From an uncultured Saprospiraceae bacterium (GTDB taxonomy: Bacteria > Bacteroidota > Bacteroidia > Chitinophagales > Saprospiraceae), in NCBI GenBank assembly GCA_937942435.1, contig CALDEM010000018.1, positions 1-64,000 on the forward strand: DNA of 64,000 bases. Reading direction: 5' to 3'. The notes below the pieces were generated by a model that saw only the letters and a program-made list of their open reading frames with translations, did no database searches and was not told the DNA's origin. Below are positions 55,558 to 62,916 of this stretch, in pieces (position 1 is the stretch's first letter; every line of letters begins with the position of its first letter). A program made the translations under genes and the position numbers.

Positions 55558-55891
55558 CGAAGTATTGTTTTTTAAGTCTAAGAGCTCGTTCAATTTCAGA
55601 TTTTGGTGTTTTCTGTGTTTTCTTCTGGAATCCATTAGTCACCACGATCAATTTACCTTGATCAAAGAAGCAGAGTATTCGATAGATGTTTGAAGCATAT
55701 TCAATCCTAATCTCCCAAATTCCATCTGTTCCTGTGAGATACTTGAAGTTTTTGGTAGGAACGATTTCGAAGGTTTCAAGCAGATTTATAGTCCAATCAA
55801 CCTTTAATCTGGTCTTTTTATCAAGTTTTCTGTAGAAATTAGCAAAGTATTCGCCGTATGTAAGTACTTCTCTGACTTGTTCCGAGCCATA
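55544..55891 (-). pseudogene. HigB/RelE-like toxin frame without a usable start codon
   Basis: On the minus strand, 115 residues from just after a TAA at 55892-55894 to the TAA at 55544 match the Gp49-like/HigB toxin type: REVLTYGEYFANFYRKLDKK, KNFKYLTGTDGIWEIRIEY, NIYRILCFFDQGKLIVV and TNGFQKKTQKTP. No ATG, GTG or TTG is in frame before the conserved part. An ATG at 55890 opens another frame (product MARNKSEK...), so a one-base deletion or insertion near the start is likely. The body is otherwise undamaged. It precedes the XRE antitoxin gene. Confidence 0.75.
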
Positions 55892-55965
55892 TTAGCAAGT
55901 TAGCTAATTAGATAACATTTGCATCATAACTTCATTTTAATTGAGACGGACGATCTTTTGTCATA

Positions 55966-56754
55966 TTAGCCCATCTTGATCACTTCTCCAGCTGGAAGGA
56001 TGGATAGCTTGTCAATTTGTACAAGTCTCTTGAGTAAAGAATCGAAAAAAGTAGTAGAAACCGGACCCCAACCTTCATCGTCTAATCCGTGCAAGCAAAC
56101 AACCATCCAGCCGCCTGAGCCTTCTAAGAAGTCATTGACGGTTTGGTCCACGTAGTCATCTATATTATCAGGCCCGTTGGCCCACGCGCCAAAGGTGATA
56201 TCACCTTTGGCGTGTGGGATCATGTTGACCTTGGTGTCTTCCATCACTAACCAGGCACCTGTCCTTACTGCTCCAACTCGTTGTAAGGCATACTGATCAA
56301 TCTCGGGCGTCGAAGCTAAAAAGGCATAGTTAAATATGGCTTCTTCATCTTTATAGCCATCGAGATTATCAGAAAAGTAGTCCAGACACTTATCTATGTT
56401 TTCTTTGGCGTGAGATGGTGAGATCTTTGTAAGATTAAGGTGCTTCCAAGTATGGGGCATGATCTCATGCCCTCGTGCTTTTAGTATGTTCCAATCGTTG
56501 AAGTCGCCCATCAGCTCTGGTTGAATCCACTCATCGATCGCTTTAAAGTCGGGCATGTGTCCAGTGGCGATGACATTGAGACATGCGCTCAATCCATACT
56601 CCTCATGTATCTCTGCTACTTTATAAAACGACTTCTTGAAGCCATCATCAAAGCTAAAGGTCAATATATGTGTTTTATCCTTGCCGATCCAAGAAGGAAG
56701 GCTTGATGCGATGGTTGCGATGGCTGTTGATTGGATAAACTTTCTGCGCTTCAT
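55966..56754 (-). CDS. Polysaccharide deacetylase family protein with Tat signal
   Basis: 262 residues. The N-terminus has RRKFIQS (Tat), then a NodB-fold: TFSFDDGFKKSF (metal Asp pair) and HTWKHLNL (metal His pair), and a late CLHGLDDEGWG. Probably removes N- or O-acetyl groups from extracellular glycans. The gene contains a long palindrome at 56181-56218. Confidence 0.87.
   Translation of the reverse strand: MKRRKFIQSTAIATIASSLPSWIGKDKTHILTFSFDDGFKKSFYKVAEIHEEYGLSACLNVIATGHMPDFKAIDEWIQPELMGDFNDWNILKARGHEIMPHTWKHLNLTKISPSHAKENIDKCLDYFSDNLDGYKDEEAIFNYAFLASTPEIDQYALQRVGAVRTGAWLVMEDTKVNMIPHAKGDITFGAWANGPDNIDDYVDQTVNDFLEGSGGWMVVCLHGLDDEGWGPVSTTFFDSLLKRLVQIDKLSILPAGEVIKMG
56181..56218. repeat. 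38-bp near-perfect palindrome inside the deacetylase gene
   Basis: Two 19-base arms, CCCACGCGCCAAAGGTGAT and ATCACCTTTGGCGTGTGGG, match at 18 of 19 positions with no loop. It falls within the coding frame (codons near residues 179-191). Such a stem is rare in open coding sequence and could be a regulatory or recombination site, or a relic of an inserted repeat. Confidence 0.85.
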
Positions 56755-56808
56755 AATCGACGATGTTCTGTAAATATAACGACTGGTACTTGCTAATGGT
56801 TACATGCG

Positions 56809-57330
56809 CTATGGTCTTTTCAAAACCGCGTTGTTCCGATAGTAGCATCGATCACCTGTGATGGATAGTAAAAAGCCAAGGATGGTTAAGACATATATCA
56901 CAAGAGGAGTCGAGGTTAAAGCTAACAGCTCTGTCTTCTGATTATAAATCAAAGTAGAATATACTTCTAAGCTATATGTGAGTAGCATGCATAGATAAAC
57001 TAAAGGAATCATAGATCGAAACCTTAGTACTAAAGCCAATAATAGAATGCCTAATAGTACATGTCTAAGAACGATGGATGACTCCACCGATGAAAAGTCA
57101 TAAGTAAAAATACCAATGATAATGCTTATTGTAAGTATTATATATAGCAAGTAAATGGCCAGTGATTGGCCGTGATAGTCGTTATTTAAACCGGATGGAA
57201 AGATTCTGTCAAACATGTGCCATAAGTATGTGTCCGATAAATATAGTAAAGCATCATCCGGAGATGATTTGATCTCAGACAGAATGGTCGTTACTAAGGA
57301 TGAATCAGTATAAGAACGCTCTGGCATCAT
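56809..57330 (-). CDS. Hypothetical membrane protein (173 aa)
   Basis: Four hydrophobic segments (about 60-80, 88-102, 108-122 and 145-160). N-terminal domain (about 1-55) contains SEIKSSPDDALLYLSDTYLW. No family recognised. Confidence 0.65.
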   Translation of the reverse strand: MMPERSYTDSSLVTTILSEIKSSPDDALLYLSDTYLWHMFDRIFPSGLNNDYHGQSLAIYLLYIILTISIIIGIFTYDFSSVESSIVLRHVLLGILLLALVLRFRSMIPLVYLCMLLTYSLEVYSTLIYNQKTELLALTSTPLVIYVLTILGFLLSITGDRCYYRNNAVLKRP

Positions 57331-57652
57331 TTCGATGACTCTAAATATTATTATATATTTTATATGTTAAAATAATAAAAAAAGCATTTTCGTATTTTGA
57401 GATATTCATGCGTTTTTTCAATTTTGAATATCAAGGGTACTTGGCTAATCAGTACGAATTAGATTTTGACTTAAAACTTAAAATTTAACAAGTAATGCTT
57501 TTTTACAACTATCAGATCGGCTTATATTTCTCTAAGCCGCCACCATGTTTGCAATAATTATTTATTGATTCCCTTTTGTGAAAGGGTTAGGTTTGGATGA
57601 GTTTGCCTCTCTGGCGACGATTATATTTTCTAATTAAATTTATTGATTTACA
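57331..57652. other. AT-rich intergenic region
   Basis: 322 bases with no convincing gene. A 26-codon reading frame (57408-57488, plus strand) starts MRFFNFEYQGYLANQYEL and reads like a decayed or very short peptide, but nothing supports it. The sequence upstream of 57653 has a TAAATTTA-like element (57635-57642). Confidence 0.3.
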
Positions 57653-58024
57653 ATGATGAACTTATGGTTTAAGGTTGGATTTTTTTCACTGCTCGCTTTA
57701 TTTTTTAATCAAGATCTATCGGCTCAAACAGATGTGGTTAACAAGGATAAAAAGGTTGTCCTCGATGGAGATGGCAATGAAGTCCAGATGTTTAAGACTT
57801 ACAAATGGTTGTGGACATTAGTAGATCCATCAAAGTGCGATGGTGAGACGATCTCTGTGCATAGTATAGATAAAGTCGCAGAGTCTTATGTAGTGATTGA
57901 ATCTACGAGTGGTCGTATTATGTATGATGCTAGTGGTAGTGTCTGGTGTACAGACTCGGATGTGCTGGATTGTGCTTCTTTTTATAAGTTAGAATCAGCG
58001 TCAGAATCTTGGAGTTGCGAGTGA
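57653..58024 (+). CDS. Small secreted hypothetical protein
   Basis: 123 residues with a signal peptide (MMNLWFKVGFFSLLALFF, cleavage near LSAQT). The mature part has four Cys (KCDG, WCTD, LDCAS, WSCE) that could form two disulfides. No family recognised. Convergent with the 86-aa gene, and a hairpin lies between them. Confidence 0.7.
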   Translation: MMNLWFKVGFFSLLALFFNQDLSAQTDVVNKDKKVVLDGDGNEVQMFKTYKWLWTLVDPSKCDGETISVHSIDKVAESYVVIESTSGRIMYDASGSVWCTDSDVLDCASFYKLESASESWSCE

Positions 58025-58049
58025 TCAGTTTTGTTAAATAGTTGGTGAA

Positions 58050-58072
58050 GTAGGAGTGTCAAGCACTCCTAC
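58050..58072. terminator. Hairpin between convergent genes
   Basis: Perfect 9-bp stem (GTAGGAGTG/CACTCCTAC) with a 5-base loop. No long T-run on either side, so its strength as a terminator is uncertain. Confidence 0.5.
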
Positions 58073-58083
58073 ATTCAATTATT

Positions 58084-58344
58084 TTAACAGCTCTTGCAGA
58101 TGCTTTTTCCATTAGCATCTATAAGCCTGATGGTGTTTAGATTTTTTGCGGCATAGGCTTGTATCCAGCCCATTTTTTGATTTATGTTATTGAGGTCTAT
58201 CTTTTCGTTGCGTGCAGCGATTGTGATTTGATCTTGGTATTCTTGGCGTCCCCAACAGTTGGGGCAATATCCAGGGATTGAAGCTACTTTTTTAGAGAAT
58301 AGGGATTTTAGGAAGGTCATAATAATTGTTTTAATAATTTTCAA
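58084..58344 (-). CDS. Small zinc-ribbon-like conserved protein
   Basis: 86 residues; the true start may be Met at 58320 (MTFLKSLF). The conserved-looking part has CPNCWGRQEYQDQ near residues 27-39 and a final CKSC, which together could bind zinc. Spacer sequence IDLNNINQKMGWIQAYAAKNL is a pattern I recall from Bacteroidota proteins of unknown role. Confidence 0.75.
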   Translation of the reverse strand: MKIIKTIIMTFLKSLFSKKVASIPGYCPNCWGRQEYQDQITIAARNEKIDLNNINQKMGWIQAYAAKNLNTIRLIDANGKSICKSC

Positions 58345-58378
58345 TTGTGTACATGCTTTGTACTTTTCTTTAGAAAAG

Positions 58379-58407
58379 GAGAGGCGATACTTAGAGTACC
58401 GCCTCTC
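58379..58407 (-). terminator. Terminator after the AhpD-like gene
   Basis: Stem GAGAGGCG/CGCCTCTC, extended by TAC/GTA after one mismatch, with a T-rich tract on the minus-strand downstream side. It lies 18 bases downstream of the AhpD-like stop. Confidence 0.65.
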
Positions 58408-58425
58408 TAATATAGTGAAGTGCTC

Positions 58426-58974
58426 TTATGCTGTCTCGAGCTCTAATTTTTTAGCAAGTGGAAAGTCAATTGCAAATTGCGCTAAGTTGTGGATGTAGTT
58501 ACTGATGATCTTATCACCGATGTTGATAACGATATCTATAAGATTAGCTTCGGTATATCCAGCTGAAAAGAAAGCATCTTTTGTACTATCTGATACTTGT
58601 CCTTTGTTAGCAGTTGTTGCTAAAGTAAACTTCGCTAATGCATCAAGCTTAGCATCAAAGCTAGCAGTGCCTCGTCTGATTTCTAATATCTGATCTTCAG
58701 TGAAGCCGTTAAGCCCACCAAGTACGGTGTGCGCTGACTGGCAGTAGTGACATCCGTTATACTGACTAACTACAAGGTTGACAACTTCTCTTTCCTTTTT
58801 GGAAAGTGTTGATGTTCTGTTTTGCAAAGCTAGATAATCTGGAAGTGCAGTTTCGTTTTTTGCATAGTATGCATAAAGATTTGGAACAAAACCGAGACCT
58901 TTTTCTAATTGATCAAATATCTTCTGATTGCTTTCAGATACTTCTGCTTTCGTTGGAACATTAAATTGTGGCAT
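58426..58974 (-). CDS. Carboxymuconolactone decarboxylase/AhpD-like protein
   Basis: 182 residues, all-alpha, with the redox motif CHYCQSAH (GCHYCQSAHTVLGG) typical of AhpD-like peroxidase adaptors. The N-terminus has KIFDQLEKGLGFVPNLYAYYA. It may act as an alkylhydroperoxidase-type reductant; no ahpC is nearby. An AraC-type gene lies upstream on the same strand. Confidence 0.9.
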   Translation of the reverse strand: MPQFNVPTKAEVSESNQKIFDQLEKGLGFVPNLYAYYAKNETALPDYLALQNRTSTLSKKEREVVNLVVSQYNGCHYCQSAHTVLGGLNGFTEDQILEIRRGTASFDAKLDALAKFTLATTANKGQVSDSTKDAFFSAGYTEANLIDIVINIGDKIISNYIHNLAQFAIDFPLAKKLELETA

Positions 58975-59091
58975 TGTAATATTTTATTTTGTAAATAATT
59001 ATACTACAAATATGCAGGTGCTTTCTACCGTATCAATAGACGCATCTTCCCTTTAGATTGTCAATTGTTCCCTTTGGGATTATCTAGTCAG

Positions 59092-59913
59092 TTATGCGGT
59101 TCTAAATTCTGATGGGGAGATGCCTTCATTCTTCTTGAAGAAGCGGCTAAAGGATTGTACATCATTAAATCCCACTTCATATCCGATCTCAGATATAGGA
59201 TTGTCGGTGTATCGAAGAAGACGTCTTACCTCTAACATAATCCTGTGTTGGATCAGCTGAAGCGGCGTCTTATCATATACTTTTTTAAAGATGTTGGACA
59301 AAGTCTTAGGAGACTTATTGAGTAGAGCAGCGTAGTCAGACACAGCGTGTTTTTCACGAAAGTGGGTCTCTACTAAGAAGTTGAAGTCTCTAACGATATC
59401 AACTTGTGGAAGCTCGATATCATCATAGCCGTCTTGAGACTTGTATATCCTTGTGAATAGGATCAGTAACCTCTTGAGCATCATCTGAAGCATCTCCTGT
59501 TGAAGTGTGTCTCTGCTGTCCATCTCGTCAGTAGCCATCTTCCAGACTGTCTTTAAGCGATCAAGATCTTGCTCATCAGGCTTGATGATAGGAAGTCTGG
59601 CAGATCCATAAAAGAGAACGCCCTTGCAGCCTACTTCACTATCATGATCAAGTATACAGTAGAAGGGGCGGTTAAAACGCAAGTATTTGGCTTGACCGAG
59701 CTTGTTGATCTTCACATTGTGAAAACCGGTCAAGGTGATGATCTCATCCTTGTTAAATACATAATCTCTTGCATCCACAGTGAACTCGTTACCGTCCTCC
59801 TCAAACCAGATGATGGACAAGGCCTCCTCTACTGGCTCCTTGATGCGATCGATGTTAGAGTCCTCTATATTTACTATCTCAAAATACTCGTCTGTCCTTC
59901 CTATAAACTTCAT
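59092..59913 (-). CDS. AraC family transcriptional regulator
   Basis: 273 residues with a cupin-like N-terminus and a C-terminal double helix-turn-helix (about 180-270; SEIGYEVGFNDVQSFSRFFKKNEGISPSEFRTA). It starts 17-20 bases after a TAGATTTG element. It is 117 bases upstream of the AhpD-like gene in the same direction and is the likely regulator of it. The effector is unknown. Confidence 0.9.
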   Translation of the reverse strand: MKFIGRTDEYFEIVNIEDSNIDRIKEPVEEALSIIWFEEDGNEFTVDARDYVFNKDEIITLTGFHNVKINKLGQAKYLRFNRPFYCILDHDSEVGCKGVLFYGSARLPIIKPDEQDLDRLKTVWKMATDEMDSRDTLQQEMLQMMLKRLLILFTRIYKSQDGYDDIELPQVDIVRDFNFLVETHFREKHAVSDYAALLNKSPKTLSNIFKKVYDKTPLQLIQHRIMLEVRRLLRYTDNPISEIGYEVGFNDVQSFSRFFKKNEGISPSEFRTA

Positions 59914-59936
59914 CTATACTTTATTCGCTTGTCCTG

Positions 59937-59944
59937 CAAATCTA
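59937..59944 (-). promoter_or_regulatory. Bacteroidota -7 promoter element (TAGATTTG) for the AraC gene
   Basis: Exact TAnnTTTG match 23 bases before the AraC start at 59913. No clear -33 TTTG at 19 bases spacing. Confidence 0.4.
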
Positions 59945-60207
59945 TAACATGTCTGAGTACATTGTGTTGTTTTTTAGTTTGTCTTCTGCATATCATAATC
60001 ACTCGAAACCTCATCTGAAAAAGCAACACTACTACAATATATCGGTCATCGCTATAAGCATCTTTTGGTGCTCTCGATCTCACGTAGTGTTAACAGAAAT
60101 TACTTTGATACCTCCCTTCTAACTTGAGTTTTCCTCCTTTTGCAACTATTAGCCATGTGATCAGTCTTTCTCATACAACACATACTTAATTATCAAAAAC
60201 ACATACA

Positions 60208-61119
60208 ATGAAACTATCTGCACTACTGCTTACAATAGCACTCATATTAGCTTCTAATGCTATCTACGCTCAAGAGATACAAGAGACAACAAAAGAGACT
60301 GCTCAATTTACCAATGGCAATCACAATCTGTCGATCCACAATATATATGGTTCCATTACCATCGAAGGGTATGAGGGGGCAGAAGCCATTATTGAGATAG
60401 ACAAGTATATCAAGGCAAAAGCTAAAAAAGGGTTGGACCAGGCAATCGATGAGATCAAGGTCAATATCACACAACACGATGGGCGCATGCTCATCTATGT
60501 AGAAGATGGTAACAACTACTTTGATCTAAAGAAGATGACTTATCAAAGTCGCAATATGCCGATTCGTAAGACAAGGTATAAGTACAGATATGACTTCACA
60601 GTCAAGGTGCCATATGACACAGAAGTAGCTGCGCATGCTATCAATGATGGCGAATTAGTCATAAAAGATGTTGCATCAGAATCCATCATAGTCAATAACT
60701 TGAATGGTAGTATAGCCCTCAATAATGTCTCTGGAGCCATAGATGCCAATGCGCTCAACAAAGACATCGATGTAACCTACAGTAAGAATCCGAGCAAGGC
60801 GTCATACTTCAATGCACTCAATGGAGATGTCAATGTCAAAGTCATCAAAGGTTTCAAAGGAGATATTTTTTTTAAGTCTATGAATGGCGATTTTTATACA
60901 TCCATTGATGAAAATCTTGTTAAATCTATGACTACAACCGAAAAGGATGAATGGAGTGCTAATAGCGGAAAGAATAAGAAAGTTGGAAAAGTTTTGACAA
61001 AATTAAAAATCAAACTCAACTCTAATCAGAAATATGAAATAAGAGAAGGAGGCCCAGAGATGCACTTTTCTTTGCTTAATGGCGACGTAAATCTATATGA
61101 GATCGATCGTATCAATTAG
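60208..61119 (+). CDS. Secreted DUF4097-like beta-helix protein
   Basis: 303 residues with a signal peptide (SALLLTIALILASNAIYAQE). The body shows the repeated strand pattern of DUF4097-type adhesin-like domains: NLSIHNIYGSITIEGYEG, ELVIKDVASESIIVNNLNG, SIALNNVSGAIDANALNK and HFSLLNGDVNLYE. Function is unknown; likely periplasmic or surface. Its stop codon falls in a 25-bp perfect inverted repeat. Confidence 0.8.
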   Translation: MKLSALLLTIALILASNAIYAQEIQETTKETAQFTNGNHNLSIHNIYGSITIEGYEGAEAIIEIDKYIKAKAKKGLDQAIDEIKVNITQHDGRMLIYVEDGNNYFDLKKMTYQSRNMPIRKTRYKYRYDFTVKVPYDTEVAAHAINDGELVIKDVASESIIVNNLNGSIALNNVSGAIDANALNKDIDVTYSKNPSKASYFNALNGDVNVKVIKGFKGDIFFKSMNGDFYTSIDENLVKSMTTTEKDEWSANSGKNKKVGKVLTKLKIKLNSNQKYEIREGGPEMHFSLLNGDVNLYEIDRIN

Positions 61120-61169
61120 AAATCAAAGAGGGTTGCAAATCATAATTTGCAACCCTCTTTGATTTCTAA
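61116..61169. terminator. Bidirectional terminator, 25-bp perfect inverted repeat
   Basis: Two 25-base arms (61116-61140 and 61145-61169) pair perfectly around a 4-base loop (CATA). Both convergent genes end inside it: the plus-strand stop TAG at 61117-61119 and the minus-strand stop TAG at 61166-61168. Its arms have no T-run of normal length, but the 25-bp stem is strong. Confidence 0.9.
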
Positions 61170-62719
61170 CTAATCATTCTGTCTTGACCTTCCCAATACG
61201 GAGCTCTGATATCTCTTTTTAGAATTTTTCCTGCTCCTGAAAGTGGAAAAGGATCCGTTCTAAATGTTACACTACGAGGACATTTATAATTTGCGATATG
61301 CTTTGCACACTCTGCTATGATGTCGGCTTCTGTGGCTTCTTGACCGGGATGAAGTATGACTTCGGCGTGTACTTGCTCGCCCCATTTCTCATGAGGGATG
61401 CCCACTACAACTGCTTGCGCGACAGCAGGGTGATTTTCAACTGCGTTTTCTGTTTCCGCTGAGTAGACATTCTCACCACCGGAGACAATCATATCCTTCA
61501 CTCGATCCACAAGAAATACAAAACCTTCCTCATCCATATATCCTGCATCTCCAGTATGTATCCAACCATTGCGCATAGACTTAGCTGTCTCCTCAGGTTT
61601 GTTCCAATAACCAATCATGGCGTTAGGCCCTCGTACAGCGATCTCACCTACTGATCCTTGCTCAACTGTCTTGGCGTCTTCGTCGACTATTCTAACTTCT
61701 ACACAACCGATAGCGCGGCCTGCTGATTTTAATCTTCCTGCATAAGGACCTGTAGTTGTGTGGTATTCAGGTCCGAGCATAGTAGCCAATGGAGAAAGTT
61801 CAGTCTGCCCATATCCTTGTGCAAACTTTGTTCCTTTGAAGGTGCTCATAGCAGAGACTAGTGCCGACTCACTGATCGGCGATGCACCATACAATATAAA
61901 CTCAAGTGCGCTCAAGTCTGCTGGATTATTTTTTAGATGGGCTACGGTCATCTGTATCATCACTGGTACTAATACCACGTGCGTGATTTTGTATTTACTC
62001 AGTGCATCTACCGTTCCTTGTGGCGTAAATGATGGTATAAAGTGATGCGTTGCACCTGATAGCATACCTGCTTGTAACACTGCTTCATCTGCTAAGTGAA
62101 ACATCGGTGCTGCGTGTAGATAAGAAGACTTGTTAGTCATCTCCATCAATGGGACTAAGCTGATGGAGCTCGTCCATATACTGATGTGCGTGAGCATGAC
62201 CCCTTTCGGAAATCCTGTCGTCCCGCCAGTATAAAATATACCAGCCAGATCAGAGTCATGGCGATAAGTATCTTCCATGGGTTCATTGTCTCTGATCAAT
62301 CCTTCGTAATCAATCATTCCTTCTGGACAATCGTTATCACCTATATAGATAACATGATCAAGTGCTTCTTTGAGCGCTGGTACCAGTGGCATAAATGTAT
62401 CATCGACGAAGAGTACTCTGGCGCCTGCATCCTTGATGGAGTAAAGATTCTCTTTAGCTGACCATCTTATGTTGAGCGGTACAACACAGGCACCTGCCCA
62501 TGGTACTGCAAAGTAATATTCGAGATATCGATCTGAGTTCATAGATAAGATGGCCAAGCGATCGTTGTCTTGGATACCCATGCCCTTGAGTGCTGCAGCC
62601 AGAGAGGCCACGCGCGTTTTTAACTGCGTCCATGTGTGGGATCTTTCTTGGCAGACAGTTGCCAGTTGATTGGGATATATCTGAGCGTTACGATGTACGC
62701 TCTGCGTTAAGTAAATCAT
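61166..62719 (-). CDS. Fatty-acyl-CoA synthetase/AMP-dependent ligase
   Basis: 517 residues from Met at 62719 (MIYLTQSVHRNAQIYP), which gives a normal start; an earlier ATG at 62815 adds 32 atypical residues. ATP/AMP motifs are FYTGGTTGFPKGVMLTH (A3), YGQTELSP (A5) and RDPFPLSGAGKILKRDIR-like ending with the catalytic Lys (A10, SGAGKILKR). Substrate probably a medium- or long-chain fatty acid. It shares its end with the bidirectional terminator. Confidence 0.92.
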   Translation of the reverse strand: MIYLTQSVHRNAQIYPNQLATVCQERSHTWTQLKTRVASLAAALKGMGIQDNDRLAILSMNSDRYLEYYFAVPWAGACVVPLNIRWSAKENLYSIKDAGARVLFVDDTFMPLVPALKEALDHVIYIGDNDCPEGMIDYEGLIRDNEPMEDTYRHDSDLAGIFYTGGTTGFPKGVMLTHISIWTSSISLVPLMEMTNKSSYLHAAPMFHLADEAVLQAGMLSGATHHFIPSFTPQGTVDALSKYKITHVVLVPVMIQMTVAHLKNNPADLSALEFILYGASPISESALVSAMSTFKGTKFAQGYGQTELSPLATMLGPEYHTTTGPYAGRLKSAGRAIGCVEVRIVDEDAKTVEQGSVGEIAVRGPNAMIGYWNKPEETAKSMRNGWIHTGDAGYMDEEGFVFLVDRVKDMIVSGGENVYSAETENAVENHPAVAQAVVVGIPHEKWGEQVHAEVILHPGQEATEADIIAECAKHIANYKCPRSVTFRTDPFPLSGAGKILKRDIRAPYWEGQDRMIS

Positions 62720-62916
62720 GTTGTATATTCTTTTGTTAGTAGTATATCTATTGGACTCATTCTGAGACAACCAATATGAGCAAATTTGCTCGGATATCCA
62801 TAGACTTGGATTCAAAACTACTTTAAGTTAACTCGTTAAGATTCTGCTAAATGTGAAAATAATTCAACAGAATTCTAAATCAGTTATATACCTTACTTGT
62901 AATCAATCATAATAAC

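Noticed and set aside
57408-57488. 26-codon frame in the AT-rich gap
   Set aside because: No start signal or homology; listed only as part of the gap.
59569-60018. Long plus-strand frame overlapping the AraC gene
   Set aside because: Shadow of the AraC coding region on the opposite strand.
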